NCBI GenBank assembly: GCA_029216955.1
Contig: JANAVB010002199.1
Span: forward strand, 12,476,585 to 12,540,584
From: Iris pallida
Lineage: Eukaryota; Streptophyta; Magnoliopsida; Asparagales; Iridaceae
Reading direction: 5' to 3'
Length of the DNA: 64,000 bases
Shown: piece after piece, positions 12,405 to 25,203 of the stretch
Layout of the letters: the number at the start of each line of letters is the position of its first letter
Numbering within the stretch: position 1 is the first letter of the stretch
Program-made: the position numbers and the translations under genes
The notes under the pieces: generated by a model
What the model was told of the DNA's origin: nothing
The model's database searches: none
Seen by the model: only the letters and a program-made list of their open reading frames with translations

Positions 12405-13500
12405 ACATGACTTGGATCATGCACATACTTTCGTAGTTGGGAAACATGGAAGATATCGTGCACTTCAGCCAATGCCGGTGGTAATACGATCTGATAGGCA
12501 ATGGGGCTGACTCGCTTAAGGATTTCAAATAGGCCAAAAAATCACTGACTTAGCTTTCACTTCACACCGAATTGCATACTCCGCGCATCGGAGCTACTTT
12601 CAAAAATATATGGTCACCCACCATGAATTCCAGTAGTCGTCAATGAGTATCCGTATAACTCTTCTGCCGACTCTGTGTCACAAGTAACTTCTCTCGAATC
12701 ATGCGGACCTTCTCAACGGCCTGCTCCACATTTTTCGACCAAGTATTTGTCGTTTACCGACTTCATCCCAACAAATCGGAGATCGACATTTTTACCCGTA
12801 TAATGCTTCATACGGTGCCATCTTTATGCTCGACTGATAACTGTTATTATAGGTAAATTTTGCTAGCGGCAAGTGAGTGTCCCAACTGGTTTTCAAATCT
12901 ATTGCACACAGCCGTAACATATCCTCAAGGATCTGATTCACCCTCTTGGTCTGGCCATCAGTTTGTGGATGGTATGCAGAACTAAATTCAATTGTGTCCC
13001 TATAGTCTAGTGTAAGCTGCACCAAAATCATGACACAAATCTTCCATCCCAATCTGACACTATTGATGCTGGCATCCCATGTAATCGGACAATTTCATCC
13101 AAGTATAGTTGGGCTAACCGATCGACGCTCCAACAAATTTTGATTGCGATGAAATGTACCGACTTGGTTAATCGATCAATGATGACCAAAATCACATCAT
13201 TCCCTCGCCGCATCTTTGACAAGCCAACTATAAAATCCATTGTTATATGATCCCATTTCCATTATGGGATGGCGAGATTCTGCATCTCCCGTCAAGCCTC
13301 TGGTATTCCGTTTTGACTCGTTGAAAGCCATACAACGCAAAAGAAAGAGGGCCATACCTTGTTTCATCCCGTGCCACCAAAAGGTCGTATGCAAATCTTT
13401 ATACATTTTTGTACTTTTCAGGTGCAACGAATACTTGGCATAATGAGCCTCCATCAAGATTTTATTTCGAAGTTCTTCATCCTTCGAGACACATAGCCTT
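12405..13500 (-). pseudogene. CV2 integrase
   Basis: Integrase of CV2, which would insert the cDNA into the genome. Reading downward from 13457, the zinc-binding region (YAKYSLH...YKDLHTTFWWHGMK) is followed by the core. MDFIVGLSK carries the first Asp and SDWDGRF the second. The catalytic Glu motif reads DGQTKRVNQ where DGQSERVNQ is usual, so the Glu is replaced by Lys. A C-terminal part ends HVSQLRKYVHDPSHV at the CACTA-like junction. The frame is broken by several stops and shifts (for example near 13197-13240, 13028-13052 and below 12790). The copy is dead. Confidence 0.8.
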
Positions 13501-14887
13501 CCCTGTAGTCACAACAAGCCATCCTCGTGCCTGGTGAAGTCGCGTGCTTCACCCTTTCCAATTTCGTTAAACTTTAGCAAGAATTCATCCGTCTTCTGCG
13601 CGGTCTTAATTCTTTCCAACAAGTTTGGCTCAAGTTGAAGTTGAGCCAGCTGTGCATTCCAGCCACGAATTTGGTGCTCAATTCTCATGCTATCTAACTC
13701 CTCTAATATTCGTTTGTCAATACTGATTAATCCCACGAAGTTCTGACACAACGCATCGGCCACCACATTGCCTTTTCCTAGGGTGTATGTGTTGTCAAGT
13801 TGTAATCTTTAATGAGTTCCAACCAACGTCTTTGTCGTAAATTCAGATCTTTTTGAATGAAAATGTACTTCAGGCTTTTATGATCGGTGAAGATCTCGCA
13901 AGCCACTCCGTACAAGTAATGACCGCATAATTTTAATGCAAATACTATCGCTGCCAATTCTAAATCATGCGTTGGATAATTTTTCTTCTGCGACTTAAGC
14001 TATCTTGAGGCATACGATATCACTTTTCCTTTCTGAGTCAATACACATCCCAAATCCAATTCGGACGCATCGATGTATATCTGGAATCCCTCGACGCCAT
14101 TTGGAAGTGCAAAGATTGGAGCTGATATAAGATGTTGCTTCAAATTTTAAAAGCTAGCCTCGTACTCATTAGTCCAATCAAATGCTATACCTTCTGGGTT
14201 TGCCGAGTTAAAGGCGCTGCCACTTTCGAAAAATCTTTGACAAACTTCCTGTAGTAGCCTGCCAAGTTGAGGACACTTCGGATCTCGCTCGCCAACGTGG
14301 GTTGTTCCAATCTACTACAGTTTTAATTTTCTTTGGGTCAACAGACACACCTTCTGTCGAGATAACGTGCCCTAGGAACGACACGCTACTAATCCAAAAT
14401 TCATATTTACTCAACTTGACATAGAGCTGATTATCTGTAGGGTCCGTAGCATTGTTCTCAAATGCTTTGTATTGTCTTCTCTACTTTTTGAGTAGATTAA
14501 GATATCATCGATAAATACGATCGCATATTTATCTAAGAAGGGCCAGAAGACTCTGTTCATCATATCCATGAAGGCAGCAAGGGCATTGGTCAATTCGAAG
14601 GACATGACCATAAATTCATAGTGTCTGTATCTAGTTCGAAATACAGACTTCAAGACATCATCTGGTTTGATCTTCAACAGATGATAGCCTGAGCGAAGAT
14701 CAATCTTTAAAATTATAGACTCCTCTTGCAATTGATCGAAGAGGTCATCTATTCGAGGCAATGGGTACTTATTTTGAATTGTAACTTTGTTCAGCTCACG
14801 ATAGTAGATGCACAATCGTATCGATTCATCTTTCTTCTTTACGAATAGCACCGAAGCACCCCATAGAAACAAACTAGGTCTTCTTGT
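13501..14887 (-). pseudogene. CV2 reverse transcriptase (main part) and RNase H
   Basis: From 14887 downward: [48 protein letters not shown], and the catalytic FIDDILIYS (YxDD-type) near 14500. Then SKYEFWISSVSFLGHVIS, and RNase H with [39 protein letters not shown], and the tether GNVVADALCQ near 13740. The frame changes at about 14411 and again after 14208. The RT begins in the piece at 18565-18760; S3 is inserted between KVQL and QEDL. Family resemblance is to Tekay-type chromoviruses. Confidence 0.85.
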
Positions 14888-14892
14888 AGTTG

Positions 14893-17376
14893 TGTCACGA
14901 CCCGCACCCGGTTTTCGGATGCGAGCTCGTGAGCAAGCCAGCTACGTATCGAGCGGACTCCAGCCCGACTCGAGTACGTATAAGCTGTCAAGGTCATGGT
15001 ATCATATCTAATCTAATCTATATCTCAATCCACATGAATCATATAAGACAAAAATGAACAATTATGGGTCATGTCTGCAGCCCATTATCATATTGTCCGA
15101 TTAGACTCCAAGAACGATATGAGTCTATAAAATAAGCAGAATATATCATGGCACTGAATATAAAGCACGAGAAGATAATAAAGAATTAACACAAACAGAT
15201 ACCTGTATCAGACATCACAATCCTCTACCATCCAGAACTACTAGCTAACTCCATGCAATCGCTAAACCTGAAGAGATCATCAGGTCCTCAGAGGACTAGC
15301 AAGATACATAATATACAAGCCAACATGTAACAGTAAAAAGAAGAAAGAAACAATCAAGGATATCCAACGAGACAAAATAAACCAAGACACGAGATCTAAA
15401 CGCAAGGTTCCTAAGACACTGGCATGCCATACTAGAAATGGCTGGCTATAAACTGCAGTCAAGGCAAGTACTCACAATCTATAGTATCTCAATCGCTGTC
15501 AAGGCAAGTACACACAACCAAGTCGGTAGCCAATCCTAGTATAAAATTCTATAGACCATAGTCAAGGTAAGTACTCATAATCTATAGAATGTCAAAGTCA
15601 AGTCCCACTCAAGTACATGTCAAGTCAAGTCATAATCAAGTCGAGAAAATTGTGGTGTGGGACTAGACGACTCGATCAAGCTATACGTATGAGACTAACA
15701 TAGTGTAACAGATAGAAATATCATGACAGAAAAGAACAAGAATGTACAGGCAACTAGAAACATGTAAAGTGAAACTAGAACAGAAAAAGTGCGCTAGACA
15801 TGAAATAAAGCAATCATGAATGTAAGGGAAAGAATAGCAGCAAGATGGTGAACATGCATATAAATTATACTGTACAAGTTGGCAAGGTATACTTGCCTGG
15901 AGGGTGCACGCAGAACCAACAATGTATCGCCAATCACAAATCAGAAAGTCCAAGTCATCACAACTGTCTCCGAAAGCTGAAATAAACGTTACCAACATTC
16001 TCAGAATAGTCAAATTAGCTAGGATTGTTTGTCCTTAAGCCCAATTCTGGACACAGGAGAAAAATGGTAGTTTCGATCAAAAACGATGTCCGCCGTTGGA
16101 CCCGCTTTGCACCGAAAAGCGTGCCAGGGTCAATGGTCTCTAAAGTCGTCAAACTACATGTCTACGGATCCGGTTTTATGATACGAACCCAACCGTACGT
16201 CCAGAATTGGATTTCGGCGGGCCGTGCACAAAATTGCCTGTTGAGTGGGACCGTGGAGCCCGTAAAACGACGTCGGATTCAACTGTCTCAGAATTGGACC
16301 AAACTTGGCATACAGGACCAGAAAAATAATACGGTTCTGTTGGTGCAAGTTTCGTCTCGATCTGACGAGCGTGCACAAAGTAATTAGAGAATTTGCAAAG
16401 TGCATGATACGGTAAATTTTGACTGATACGCATCAAATTCGTCGCGCACACGTGACCAATTTGAATTCCGTCAAAGCCCACACGACCAAGAAGCCGTTAC
16501 ACACCTTTTGATGCCTTCGGTACGCGACCACGTCGTCCAGAATGGCGGGACGTACGTCGTGTGGATGAGTTTTTCTAAAATTCTATTTTTCTAAAAACTG
16601 TTTTTCTCTGATTTTCGAGTTGATTTATCCTAGAATCCACTGATTAATAAAATAATCTAAAAATAGGGTTTAAAAGCTGGTTAGGTTGTCTAAAAGGCTC
16701 TTTAAACAGATTTTTAGAATTCTTGACAGATCGATCAAGAATCGCCTTCAAACAGGAGCGTATCAAATCTCATTTCTGTCAATACAACTATGGTTTTAAG
16801 TCGACTTCGTGTCGATTTTGTGAATCGACCGGTCGATCCCGTTGGGATCGATTCATTGGGATCTCTAGAGGGTCATAAGGGCTATTCGTTGGAATTGATA
16901 TAACGAAAAACGATCACGAAATGGAGGAGAACTTTACCTCGAAACAGGGGATACTCGACTGGTTGCTGCTGCCGTTCGTGCCCCTGTTTCGCGCACGCGT
17001 GCGCGCTGGTCCGGCGTCCGACGACGGCCTGCGGCAGTCCAGGGCCGCTCGTCGGCGTCGGGGTGGCCGCCCTGGGTCTGAAGTCGCGTGGGGGCGGCGT
17101 GGTTTAGGGTTTGAGATCCATCTCCCTGTCGATCACTTGATATATATGTATGCGAATCGGCTAAAGAGGCTGAGAGGAGTTCCTCTCGGTTGGGACTTGC
17201 CTGCACCTTGTGGGCTGGGCTCAGGTGTAGCAAGCCAAGTGGCTTTGCTGGGCTTAGCCACTGCTGCTAATACTTTAGGTAAATATATATATACATATAT
17301 ACGTAAAGATACCGATATACGTATTACATATATATATATATATACATATATACGTAAAGATACCGATATACGTATT

Positions 17377-17452
<76 letters not shown>

Positions 17453-17556
17453 CACCCCTATACATATATATTTTGTATATACATTCACGTAAATAGTTAA
17501 ACACATATATATATAAATATATATATACATGTATATACACACATATACATAAATAT

Positions 17557-17637
<81 letters not shown>

Positions 17638-17870
17638 CTTAAATACATATAAATGCTTTTGTACTTATACATACCCACATTTACATGTGTATAATATATA
17701 TTATATATAATTACTCATATACACACATATTATATATATATTTATATATACATATATGTACACACAATGTCATATATACATATATATACGTACACATTTA
17801 TAATATATTTATATATATATACAAATACACAAATTTATATAATATATATAGATATACAAATACACATATT

Positions 17871-17955
<85 letters not shown>

Positions 17956-18559
17956 CACACATATATATGGTATAAAACCCTAGCAATCTAGAAATACATC
18001 ACAAGGAATATTTATCTTATTATAAAATAATTTAACAATTTAATATCAATAACGCATGTTATATATGTACATTTATATAATCAATGTGTCACAGCATATT
18101 TACTAGCCCACTAAATAAAATATGAAATATTTACTTGTATAATAAATGCACACCTACATGGATGTCTTAGGACCTACTATAAGCCTACACGGGCTTGGGC
18201 TCGGTTCGGGTCAAGTTAGGACTATTTTGGTACAACTGGCTCTTTTACAAATCAATAAATCTAATAATAAATAATTAAACTATTTATAATGGTCATGCTA
18301 TAACTTGGCCTGGTTTTCCTAGTTAGGACACACCGTTGGCTTGGCATTCCCCTACCATGGCTAAACACTAGTCAAAGCATGTCACTGTACCATCCGTGCC
18401 ATGGTTCCTAGTCGTTTGGTGCTCCAAAACTCAACTATGGCTAAAATCACCTACCGTAATAATTAACTAAATAATTATTTATAAGATCCTAATTCACCAT
18501 TTTAATCAAATAAATAAAATAAAAAAATATTCCAAAAAATTTCAGGAAGGGGAGCTACA
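14893..18559 (-). mobile_element. Solo LTR S3
   Basis: A 3667-bp solo LTR, TGTCACGACCC on the left and GGGGAGCTACA on the right, flanked by the perfect 5-bp duplication AGTTG at 14888-14892 and 18560-18564. It splits the CV2 RT frame, which rejoins across it. It is related to S4: the block near 16070-16170 (GATGTCCGCCGTTGGACCCG) matches 22245-22345. Its length is inflated by three TA arrays (17320-17960). A GC-rich patch at 16960-17110 gives open frames on both strands (16921-17496 plus, 16934-17233 minus), but they run into TA repeats and are not supported as genes. Minus orientation is inferred from the TGTMACGMCCC end, which is the 3' end in CV2. Confidence 0.88.
17320..17960. repeat. TA microsatellite cluster
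   Basis: Three long TA/AT runs (about 17375-17449, 17562-17632 and 17875-17950) are separated by imperfect ATATAC-rich sequence, with a duplicated ACGTAAAGATACCGATATACG at 17300 and 17351. Repetitive Tyr-Ile frames here are artefacts. Confidence 0.95.
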
Positions 18560-18564
18560 AGTTG

Positions 18565-18760
18565 TACTTTGATTTCCTTTAATTTTGCAGGATCCATTCT
18601 GTACGGGGCCCTTGAGATCGGACGAGTATCTGGAAATGTATCAATAGTCAATTCGATCTCTCGGTCCGAAGGCATTTCGGGTATCTCGTTGGGAAATACA
18701 TTAGCAAATTCTTCCATGACTTTATTGTTAGCTGAGTTTGTACCATTCTTGCATGCGTCT
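18565..18760 (-). pseudogene. CV2 RT N-terminal piece
   Basis: The minus frame reads MEEFANVFPNEIPEMPSDRE, then IELTIDTFPDTRPISRAPYR and MDPAKLKEIKVQL. This is the well-known linker before the RT palm in Ty3/gypsy pol. It stops at the AGTTG target site of S3 and continues at 14887 with QEDL. The residues after KVQL in this frame (VAPLP...) belong to S3. Confidence 0.85.
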
Positions 18761-18799
18761 CGAACAGAAGCAAGGTATCCTTCACGGCCAGAATGTAAC

Positions 18800-19145
18800 C
18801 TTCGTCAGGCCGTAGTAGCCGAAATTGCCATTGATGCCTTCATCGATGCCTTCGTTGCAGAATGATATCATATTCCTTAATATCAAGCACAATTACATCC
18901 AATGATAGCTTCCTGTCCCTGATACATGTGTAACCATCCCTACATATCATGTTAGTAGGCATCTCCACTCCTGATAGAGTACTAACACTAAGATGTAAAT
19001 TCAACATTGACATTTTTATTCCATGTTCTTTAGCATAATCTTCAGATATGAAACTATGCGTGGCACTAGAATTAAATAAAGTATGTACAAGAATGCCATT
19101 AAATAACAATATACCTGTCATGACTGTATCTAATGCAAGAGCCAC
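18800..19145 (-). pseudogene. CV2 protease
   Basis: Retropepsin-type aspartic protease region, which would cleave the polyprotein. The active-site motif reads LFNSSATHSFIS where LFDSGATHSFIS is usual, so both the catalytic Asp and the Gly are lost. Downstream, LDVIVLDIKEYDIIL matches the protease C-terminal part (usually followed by GMDWL), after which a frameshift breaks the frame near 18840. The copy is inactive. Confidence 0.85.
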
Positions 19146-19179
19146 CTCTTAAGTCAATGTAAAGACTCAGCCCTGAGCA

Positions 19180-20306
19180 CCGGTCCCATGATTCTCTGGC
19201 GGCTGTTGGGGTCGTGGTACTTGTCTATGATTCTGTTGATATGGTTGATGATGCTATTGCCTTGGAGGGTTCTGATGGCCTCTCCTGGACAGTCTCAAAA
19301 ACCATGGCCCATGCGACCACATTTGAAGCATCCACCCTCTAGGACTTGACATTCATTAGCAAAGTACCCTACGTTGCGACACTTGTTGTAGAATGGTCTA
19401 CCCTGGTTGGGTCGCTGATAGCTACCGTGATTCTGGTGCTTCGGTGCCTGGTATCTACCCCTATCGTTTGGTCTCTTGTTATGCATATTTTGTACCGACC
19501 CTTGCACTGGTGTCGTCGTAGAAAAGTATGGGTCCAATTCCTTTTCGTGCTCATAAGACTCCTGAAAAGTCTTATATTTGTGGACGACGACTTGAGCCTT
19601 CAAAGCAGGCCTCACGCCCTGCTCAAACCGACGATCCTTGGATGCTTTATCGGTGAACTTCGTAATAGCATATTGAGACAGTCTTGAAGATTCTGCCTCA
19701 TACTGTTTCACCGTTAAGTTTCCCTGTTCAAGCTTTTGGAATTCTAATTTCTTCGCTCACTGCTCATTCAAAAAGAAATACTGAGCCAGAAAAGCCTCTC
19801 GAAACATCTGTCAAGTAATTTTTGTCGTTTCATTTGCTCCTACAAGGATCTTTTTCTGATCTTGCCACTAGTATTATGCATTGGAAACCAGTAATAGTTT
19901 TGCACATGATACCCTCTTGGATCCAGTAATGCCCAAAGCTTTCAGATGGTCCTCGACTTTCACTAGCCAATCCATAGCAATGCTGGCTTCCTCTGTCCCT
20001 TTGAATGATTTATTGTAGATTTTTTTGAACTTAGTAATATCGGTCAGGACACTTGTTTTTTAGCTGTCTAGGTTCCTCTGCCTCCATGACCTCACTCTCT
20101 CTTGAGATTGGAGTGCCTTGAGCCCCATTGTTCACCATTGATCTGACCAACTGTTGTAGGGTATCTAGCTGCTTTTGTTGGGCTTCAAATTACTTCATGT
20201 TTTGTCTCTGCTGGCTCTCCATCATAGCCAGCATCCTTTCCATCGGGTAGGTTGAGGCTACCACACTTAAGCTACTCACATTGTTCGTGGTGCCCGCCTT
20301 CGTCAT
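19180..20306 (-). pseudogene. CV2 gag
   Basis: Nucleocapsid/capsid protein. The start is taken as MTKAGTTNNVS at 20306, downstream of the PBS. Gln-rich MMESQQRQNMK precedes the capsid region (LVKVEDHLKALGI, LTVKQYEAESSRLSQYA, DRRFEQGVRP). A basic Gly/Gln/Asn-rich tail leads to two zinc knuckles. The first is degenerate (NKCRNVGYFANEC). The second is CFKCGRMGH followed by a stop in the final spacing before DC. Several in-frame stops are present between 20306 and 19711. The frame is recognisable to RAESLH near 19180. Confidence 0.85.
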
Positions 20307-20465
20307 CTCTGCAATACATAGAATTTTATTAGTCTCATAAAATATTTATGGATTTATTGTATGGAACATATTATTTCGGGACATTAAAACCAAAGTTTTT
20401 CAAAAAGCAATAAAGCTTGTGTAGTTTTCGAAATCTTAAAACCAAGAAAATTCTAAGAAAGGAAA

Positions 20466-20485
20466 GTCGAGCTCTGATACCAAAC
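20466..20485 (-). promoter_or_regulatory. CV2 primer-binding site (initiator tRNA-Met)
   Basis: Directly after the 5' LTR the minus strand reads GTTTGGTATCAGAGC. TGGTATCAGAGC is complementary to the 3' end of plant initiator tRNA-Met, the usual primer for Tekay-type chromoviruses. It fixes the LTR boundary at 20486. Confidence 0.9.
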
Positions 20486-23400
20486 TGTCTTGCCCCGATT
20501 CGGGGAATCGTTCGCTCTCGCTTTGATTCACGCAGAATCGTTTGTCCTCGCTAAGGCGTGATGCCGTACAAGTCTCGAGTTGTACTTGTAAAAGGCATGC
20601 TCGTGTATATTTTTTATAAAGAGACATTTTGAATATAGTTCACAGCAAGTTCATAGAGAAATCGAATAACATAAAGATGAAACTGAAATAAGCTCTTTAT
20701 TGATAACTTTTGCATAGAAAACATAAGGCTCTCAAACAACCACCTTCAACAAAATGCCTTCTTCTTCAAGTATAAACTTCAAGGAAGTGTGAAGCTTCTA
20801 AAGAGTTAAACAGTAAGCCTTTAGCATCTAAGATTATCCACTAGGTTCCTGGCACCTATAGAGACAAGGGTCAGTACATTGCCACATATATACTGGTAAG
20901 CTGTAACGCCCCAGTCCCAAAATACGTAGGACCAAGTACGTGAACATGCCAGCTGCACATATACAAAGAATACTCCAATATATGGAATCCTCATATATGC
21001 ACATAAGCTGTAAATAAAAATAATTACAGGCCAGAATAACATATCTAATCTCATCACAGCTCAACACAGAAGATAATAAAGTCCAAATGAATAAAGCAGA
21101 GTATCAAAAGATAGCCGGGTGAACATACTCACTCCAAACAGCAATAAAAAATAGTCTCACAAGATCGGAGTCCAACCTCCGCAAATAGAAAGAAAAGAGA
21201 TGTAAAATATTGTCTACAACTGTCTCAGATATAGAATAGACTAGAAATTAAAAGGGACTGCCTCGTCATCAATGTAGGATAGCTCTAATGTGTCCCGTAC
21301 TCCTGTGGAAAATCGTCTAACCTGGAGAGATAACCAGGTCCTCAGGGGACATAGCAAGATACAAGAAAACACCATGCCATATAAACTGTGATAATATAAT
21401 AAGAAAAAAGGTATGCATGCAATCGAGTTCCTGACCATTCTACTGTGAATATGCAGTTGAGATACATTTCTTCGACGCATGAGCCCTGGCTGAATATAGG
21501 ATCCGGTATAGTCCTCTCTTGGGCACCAGTGACCAAGAGCATGACGTTCAAAAACGACAGTGGCCAACCTGAGAGGCTCATACCCGTATCTCCAGCGGAG
21601 CTTCCGGGTTACAAGAAAAGTGCAATCGAAGCCCATAAGTCAGGTAATGTTCTTCCCACTCAATGCCTAGTATCATCATCTTCATGACTGATATGAACCT
21701 TTAGTAACCGCCAAGTCTTCTAACATGCAATAATATTGGCAGTTACTCCTACCCGTCGCACGCTCCATACGTATCGATGGCCAGCCGACTATGCGGATAT
21801 GTGTCCTATATGTGACTCATATCACGTGATACAACAAGTGTCAAGGCCGTATGAGATATACCAATACCTCAATATCAATGGGGGAGGTCACTAAGCTAAG
21901 TCAATACAAGAGAAATAAATAAGACGAGGTAAACGACCGATAGAGTTGCTTGCACCCAAGTGTGACTTGGACGCACAGTTAAATATCAAGAAACAATGCT
22001 AAAATCATAATTGAAAATAAGAAATATAATAATCACAGAGTAAGGTGGCAAGGTATCTTGCCTGATGGTGCAAAGTGGCAAGCCCAAGAAATCACAATGT
22101 CAGCTAAGAAACGTTACAGTCTCCAAACAACTCCGGACGCTGAAACAAATATCAAAAATATATTAGGTGTAAAAAATATACCTAAAAAACGCCTGTCCAA
22201 AAGTCTAATTCTGGAACAAGGGCAAAATCGTAATTTCGGTTCAAAACGATGTCCGTCGTTGGACCCGCTTTGCACCGAAATACGTGTCAAAGTCTATGGT
22301 CTCTAAAGTCGTCAAACTACATGTCTACGGATTCAGTTTGAGGAGAGGACCTCAATGGTATGTCCAATTTTGGATTCCGATGAGCCGTGTACAAAATTGC
22401 CCGTTTGAGTAGGTCGCGGGCCCGCCAAAATGGGTTTCGATTCGACCTTCTCAGAATCGAACCAAACTTGGAATACAGGACCAGAATTTTGATCCAGACC
22501 TGTTGGCGCAAGTTTCATCTCGAATCGACGACTGTACACGAAGTTATGGGCAAGTTTACAAAACGCCGCTACGGGGGTATCTCGACGGATACGCGTTTTC
22601 GTCGCGCACACGCGACGAAACTGAGTTTCGTCAGTTCCCACATGGCCGAAACGTCCATACGCGCCTTTCGATGCATATAGCGCATGACCACGTCGCCTGG
22701 TTTGTCGTTGCACACGCCATATCGGACAAATTTCAGAAAATTTATCTAATTAAACACAGATTTTTCCTCAACTTCAACATCAATCTACTTTTTACACACA
22801 AATCGAAATGACGATCCAGAAGATGCGTTGTGATCTCGGTTATGTTGTCTTTTACTGTTTTTAATTAGTTCCTACATTACTTTATTGTACAACAAGAAAA
22901 TTGGCCGACAAGTTGTCGTTTTAAAATAGTTTTTAGCGTTACAGAAAACAGATTTTTGTTTAACTTCGTCTCAATTTTTCGAGCAAGTTGATGGGTTGTT
23001 TCGAAATCCATCAGAAGGATCTCGAAGAGGGTCAAGTCTACTTTCCAGAAAATCTTACGGATCGAAAATCGGTGCTACGAGTAAAAAGTTACGTCGTAGG
23101 GAAGTAGGGTACCTTGAGTGAAAAAACTGTTCCGTGGGTGACGTGGGGCTGACTTCCAATGCTCCGTTCGTCGCGCAAAAAACTTCGTCGCTGGTAAAAC
23201 TAACTCGTAGGCGAAGGGGGTATGATCAGCCTCAACTTTCGTTTTGGAAGATTAGGGTTTTGAGGTCTAGAGAAAAAGTTATATTTATAACAACTCGTAG
23301 CCAAAACCTAATACTAATAGGTTTAGTATACATAAACCCCACAGGTTTTTTTTTCTTTCTTTTGCTTACTACGTGAGCTTCCTGCAGCAAGCATGCAAGA

Positions 23401-25198
23401 GTGGGGTCCGCCCACGTGGGTGGATTTGCTATTAATTCTTTTTTTCTTTTCTTTTCCCTTTTCCTTTTCTCTTCTGCTGAAGTGGTCGGTCCCCCTTGGG
23501 CCGACCACCCGAATATTTTTTTTATAATAATAATATATAACTATATATATATATATGAAAACAAATCACACAAAAATCCTATAATTTGTAAATAAGTAAC
23601 AAAAATCTTTTATAATAATTGAAGTCTATATTTAGTAGCACTTTAAAATATCAAGCACACAATCACACACATAATATATATATATTTATATATCTATAAA
23701 TACACCCATATATACCAACTAACTCTTTAATGCCAAATAATATGTAAAAATAAAATTTTAGATCACAAAAATAATTAGAAAATCTTGGGGGTTTACATAA
23801 GCGGCCGTAATCAATCTCACTATAAATCAATAGTAGTAAATTATGTGAACGTACACTATTGATTTATGATTTTTCTATCTTGCCTTAGGGTCCATTAACA
23901 ATTCATATTTGATAGGAAACATAAGAATCACACATTGATGTTCGAAACATAAACAATTCATATTGTTCACCAATCTGGTGAATCTTACCAACGATCAATA
24001 GCCATCCATGTATATTTATGAGTAACACTTACTCTTGCCTGCATAAGACATTTTTAGCTATGCCACCTGTCTATATTAAGGTCACTGACTACATGCCATC
24101 TTGGACATCGTGGTCAAACAATTCCTTTCAGCGGTAGGTAGCTAGCCCGATCGAAAGGTTTCTAAAAGACCGTGCTACTACTTCAGCACTGTGCTACTAC
24201 TTCAACACTATTGTTATTCCTAGGCTGAATCGGTTCTGTGGCCTCGGAGTACGATTAGAGCAACTACACCTTGTGCATAAGTTGTCCATGACCATGTATG
24301 TGAATGCAACCTAATCAAATAAGAAACATGCATACATGATAACAGAATTCAAGCACATAAGCCACAGTTCTCATTCATTTTGCCATCCTGCTATCTTACC
24401 ATCTTGCCATCATACCATCTTTCTTTGAGCCGTAGGCTCACATACTCATTTATCCAACCAAAGGACTATTCATTAGTGTTACCATTCTTTTGAACCGAAG
24501 TCCGATATACTTACCATCCAGTATTTGGGTCTTTGCATCACCTGTTCAACAGTTTATATCGCATCATACAAGGCATCATTTGATTTGCAACATAAGCCTA
24601 GCCATGTGATAATTTATCTTTTTTTTATCTTTCTGAGTTATTATTAGGCTTATTTTATTAAGCACCGAACGCAATAACAAGTATGTCTTTGTTATGTACG
24701 AAGATTAAGGATAATCGAATGATCAAAGCCAATCACTTATTGGTGAATTGCTGAGAGAAAGAGGTCTTCCATGTAATGTCAAGCTCGTTTCACTGTGTTA
24801 GTACCTACATTGGCACCAACGTTTGGTCAGCATACTTATTTCTCTCTCTCATTGATTCGATATGAATTTGCAGATGGTAAAAGTAAATACATGAAAACAT
24901 TCATCGAAAACACTCACAAAAATACGCACAAAAGCCAACAACGAAAGCGACATTGAAAACCAGTAAGGATACGGTCTCGGGACAAATGACTCTTATATAG
25001 AATTTTTTACCTAAGATGCGCACCACTGCATCTTGGGCATCATTTTGAAATATTCCAATCCATAACGAGGAAAGGATCTCAATTCATTATCCCATGATCC
25101 TAGTAAAGTTTTTCCAAGTAAAGTTTCTCTAATCTCATCTGACTCGGCCATTCGGCCGCTAGCACGATCCGTACTGAGCAACGGGATCAGGCACTACA
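20486..25198 (-). mobile_element. CV2 5' LTR, split by S4
   Basis: The LTR occupies 20486-20901 and 23798-25198, about 1812 bp without S4. It starts TGTAGTGCCTG at 25198 on the minus strand and ends GGGGCAAGACA at 20486. It aligns with the 3' LTR at 4612-6499 along its whole length, with visible substitutions and a small duplication at about 24175-24210. The inverted repeat CCCCGATTCGGGG at the 3' end is conserved in both copies. Confidence 0.9.
20902..23797 (-). mobile_element. Solo LTR S4
   Basis: A 2896-bp solo LTR, TGTAACGCCCC at the left and GGGGGTTTACA at the right, with a perfect 5-bp duplication TAAGC at 20897-20901 and 23798-23802. Removing it rejoins the CV2 5' LTR exactly as in the 3' LTR (compare 5118-5135). 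It is the same family as S1 (reverse complement) and S3. Open frames such as 21241-21636 and 22333-22713 overlap on both strands and are not supported. A TA run near 23545 and poly-T/C tracts near 23345 and 23440 are the only other structure. Confidence 0.92.
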
Positions 25199-25203
25199 CG
25201 GAG

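Larger units (their letters stand above)
4612..25198 (-). mobile_element. CV2: complete chromovirus, interrupted by three insertions
   Basis: CV2 is a Ty3/gypsy chromovirus (Tekay/Del-like) lying on the minus strand and spanning 20.6 kb. The order is 5' LTR (25198 to 20486), PBS (20485-20466), gag, PR, RT, RNase H, INT, chromodomain-like tail, 3' LTR (6499 to 4612). The perfect 5-bp duplication CGGAG at 4607-4611 and 25199-25203 proves that the two LTRs belong together although they are 14 kb apart. Three later insertions add about 12.2 kb: S4 in the 5' LTR, S3 in the RT, and a CACTA-like element in the pol tail. Without them CV2 would be about 8.4 kb. Many stops, frameshifts and lost catalytic residues show an old, dead copy. 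Confidence 0.9.

Noticed and set aside
16921..17496. 191-codon open frame on the plus strand
   Set aside because: It begins in a GC-rich part of solo LTR S3 and ends in a long Tyr-Ile run that is only the TA microsatellite; an opposite-strand frame overlaps it.
17685..17991. Two Tyr/Ile-rich open frames
   Set aside because: Pure translation of TA repeats.
21241..21636. 131-codon minus-strand frame in S4
   Set aside because: It overlaps plus-strand frames of similar size and lies wholly inside a solo LTR with no coding homology.
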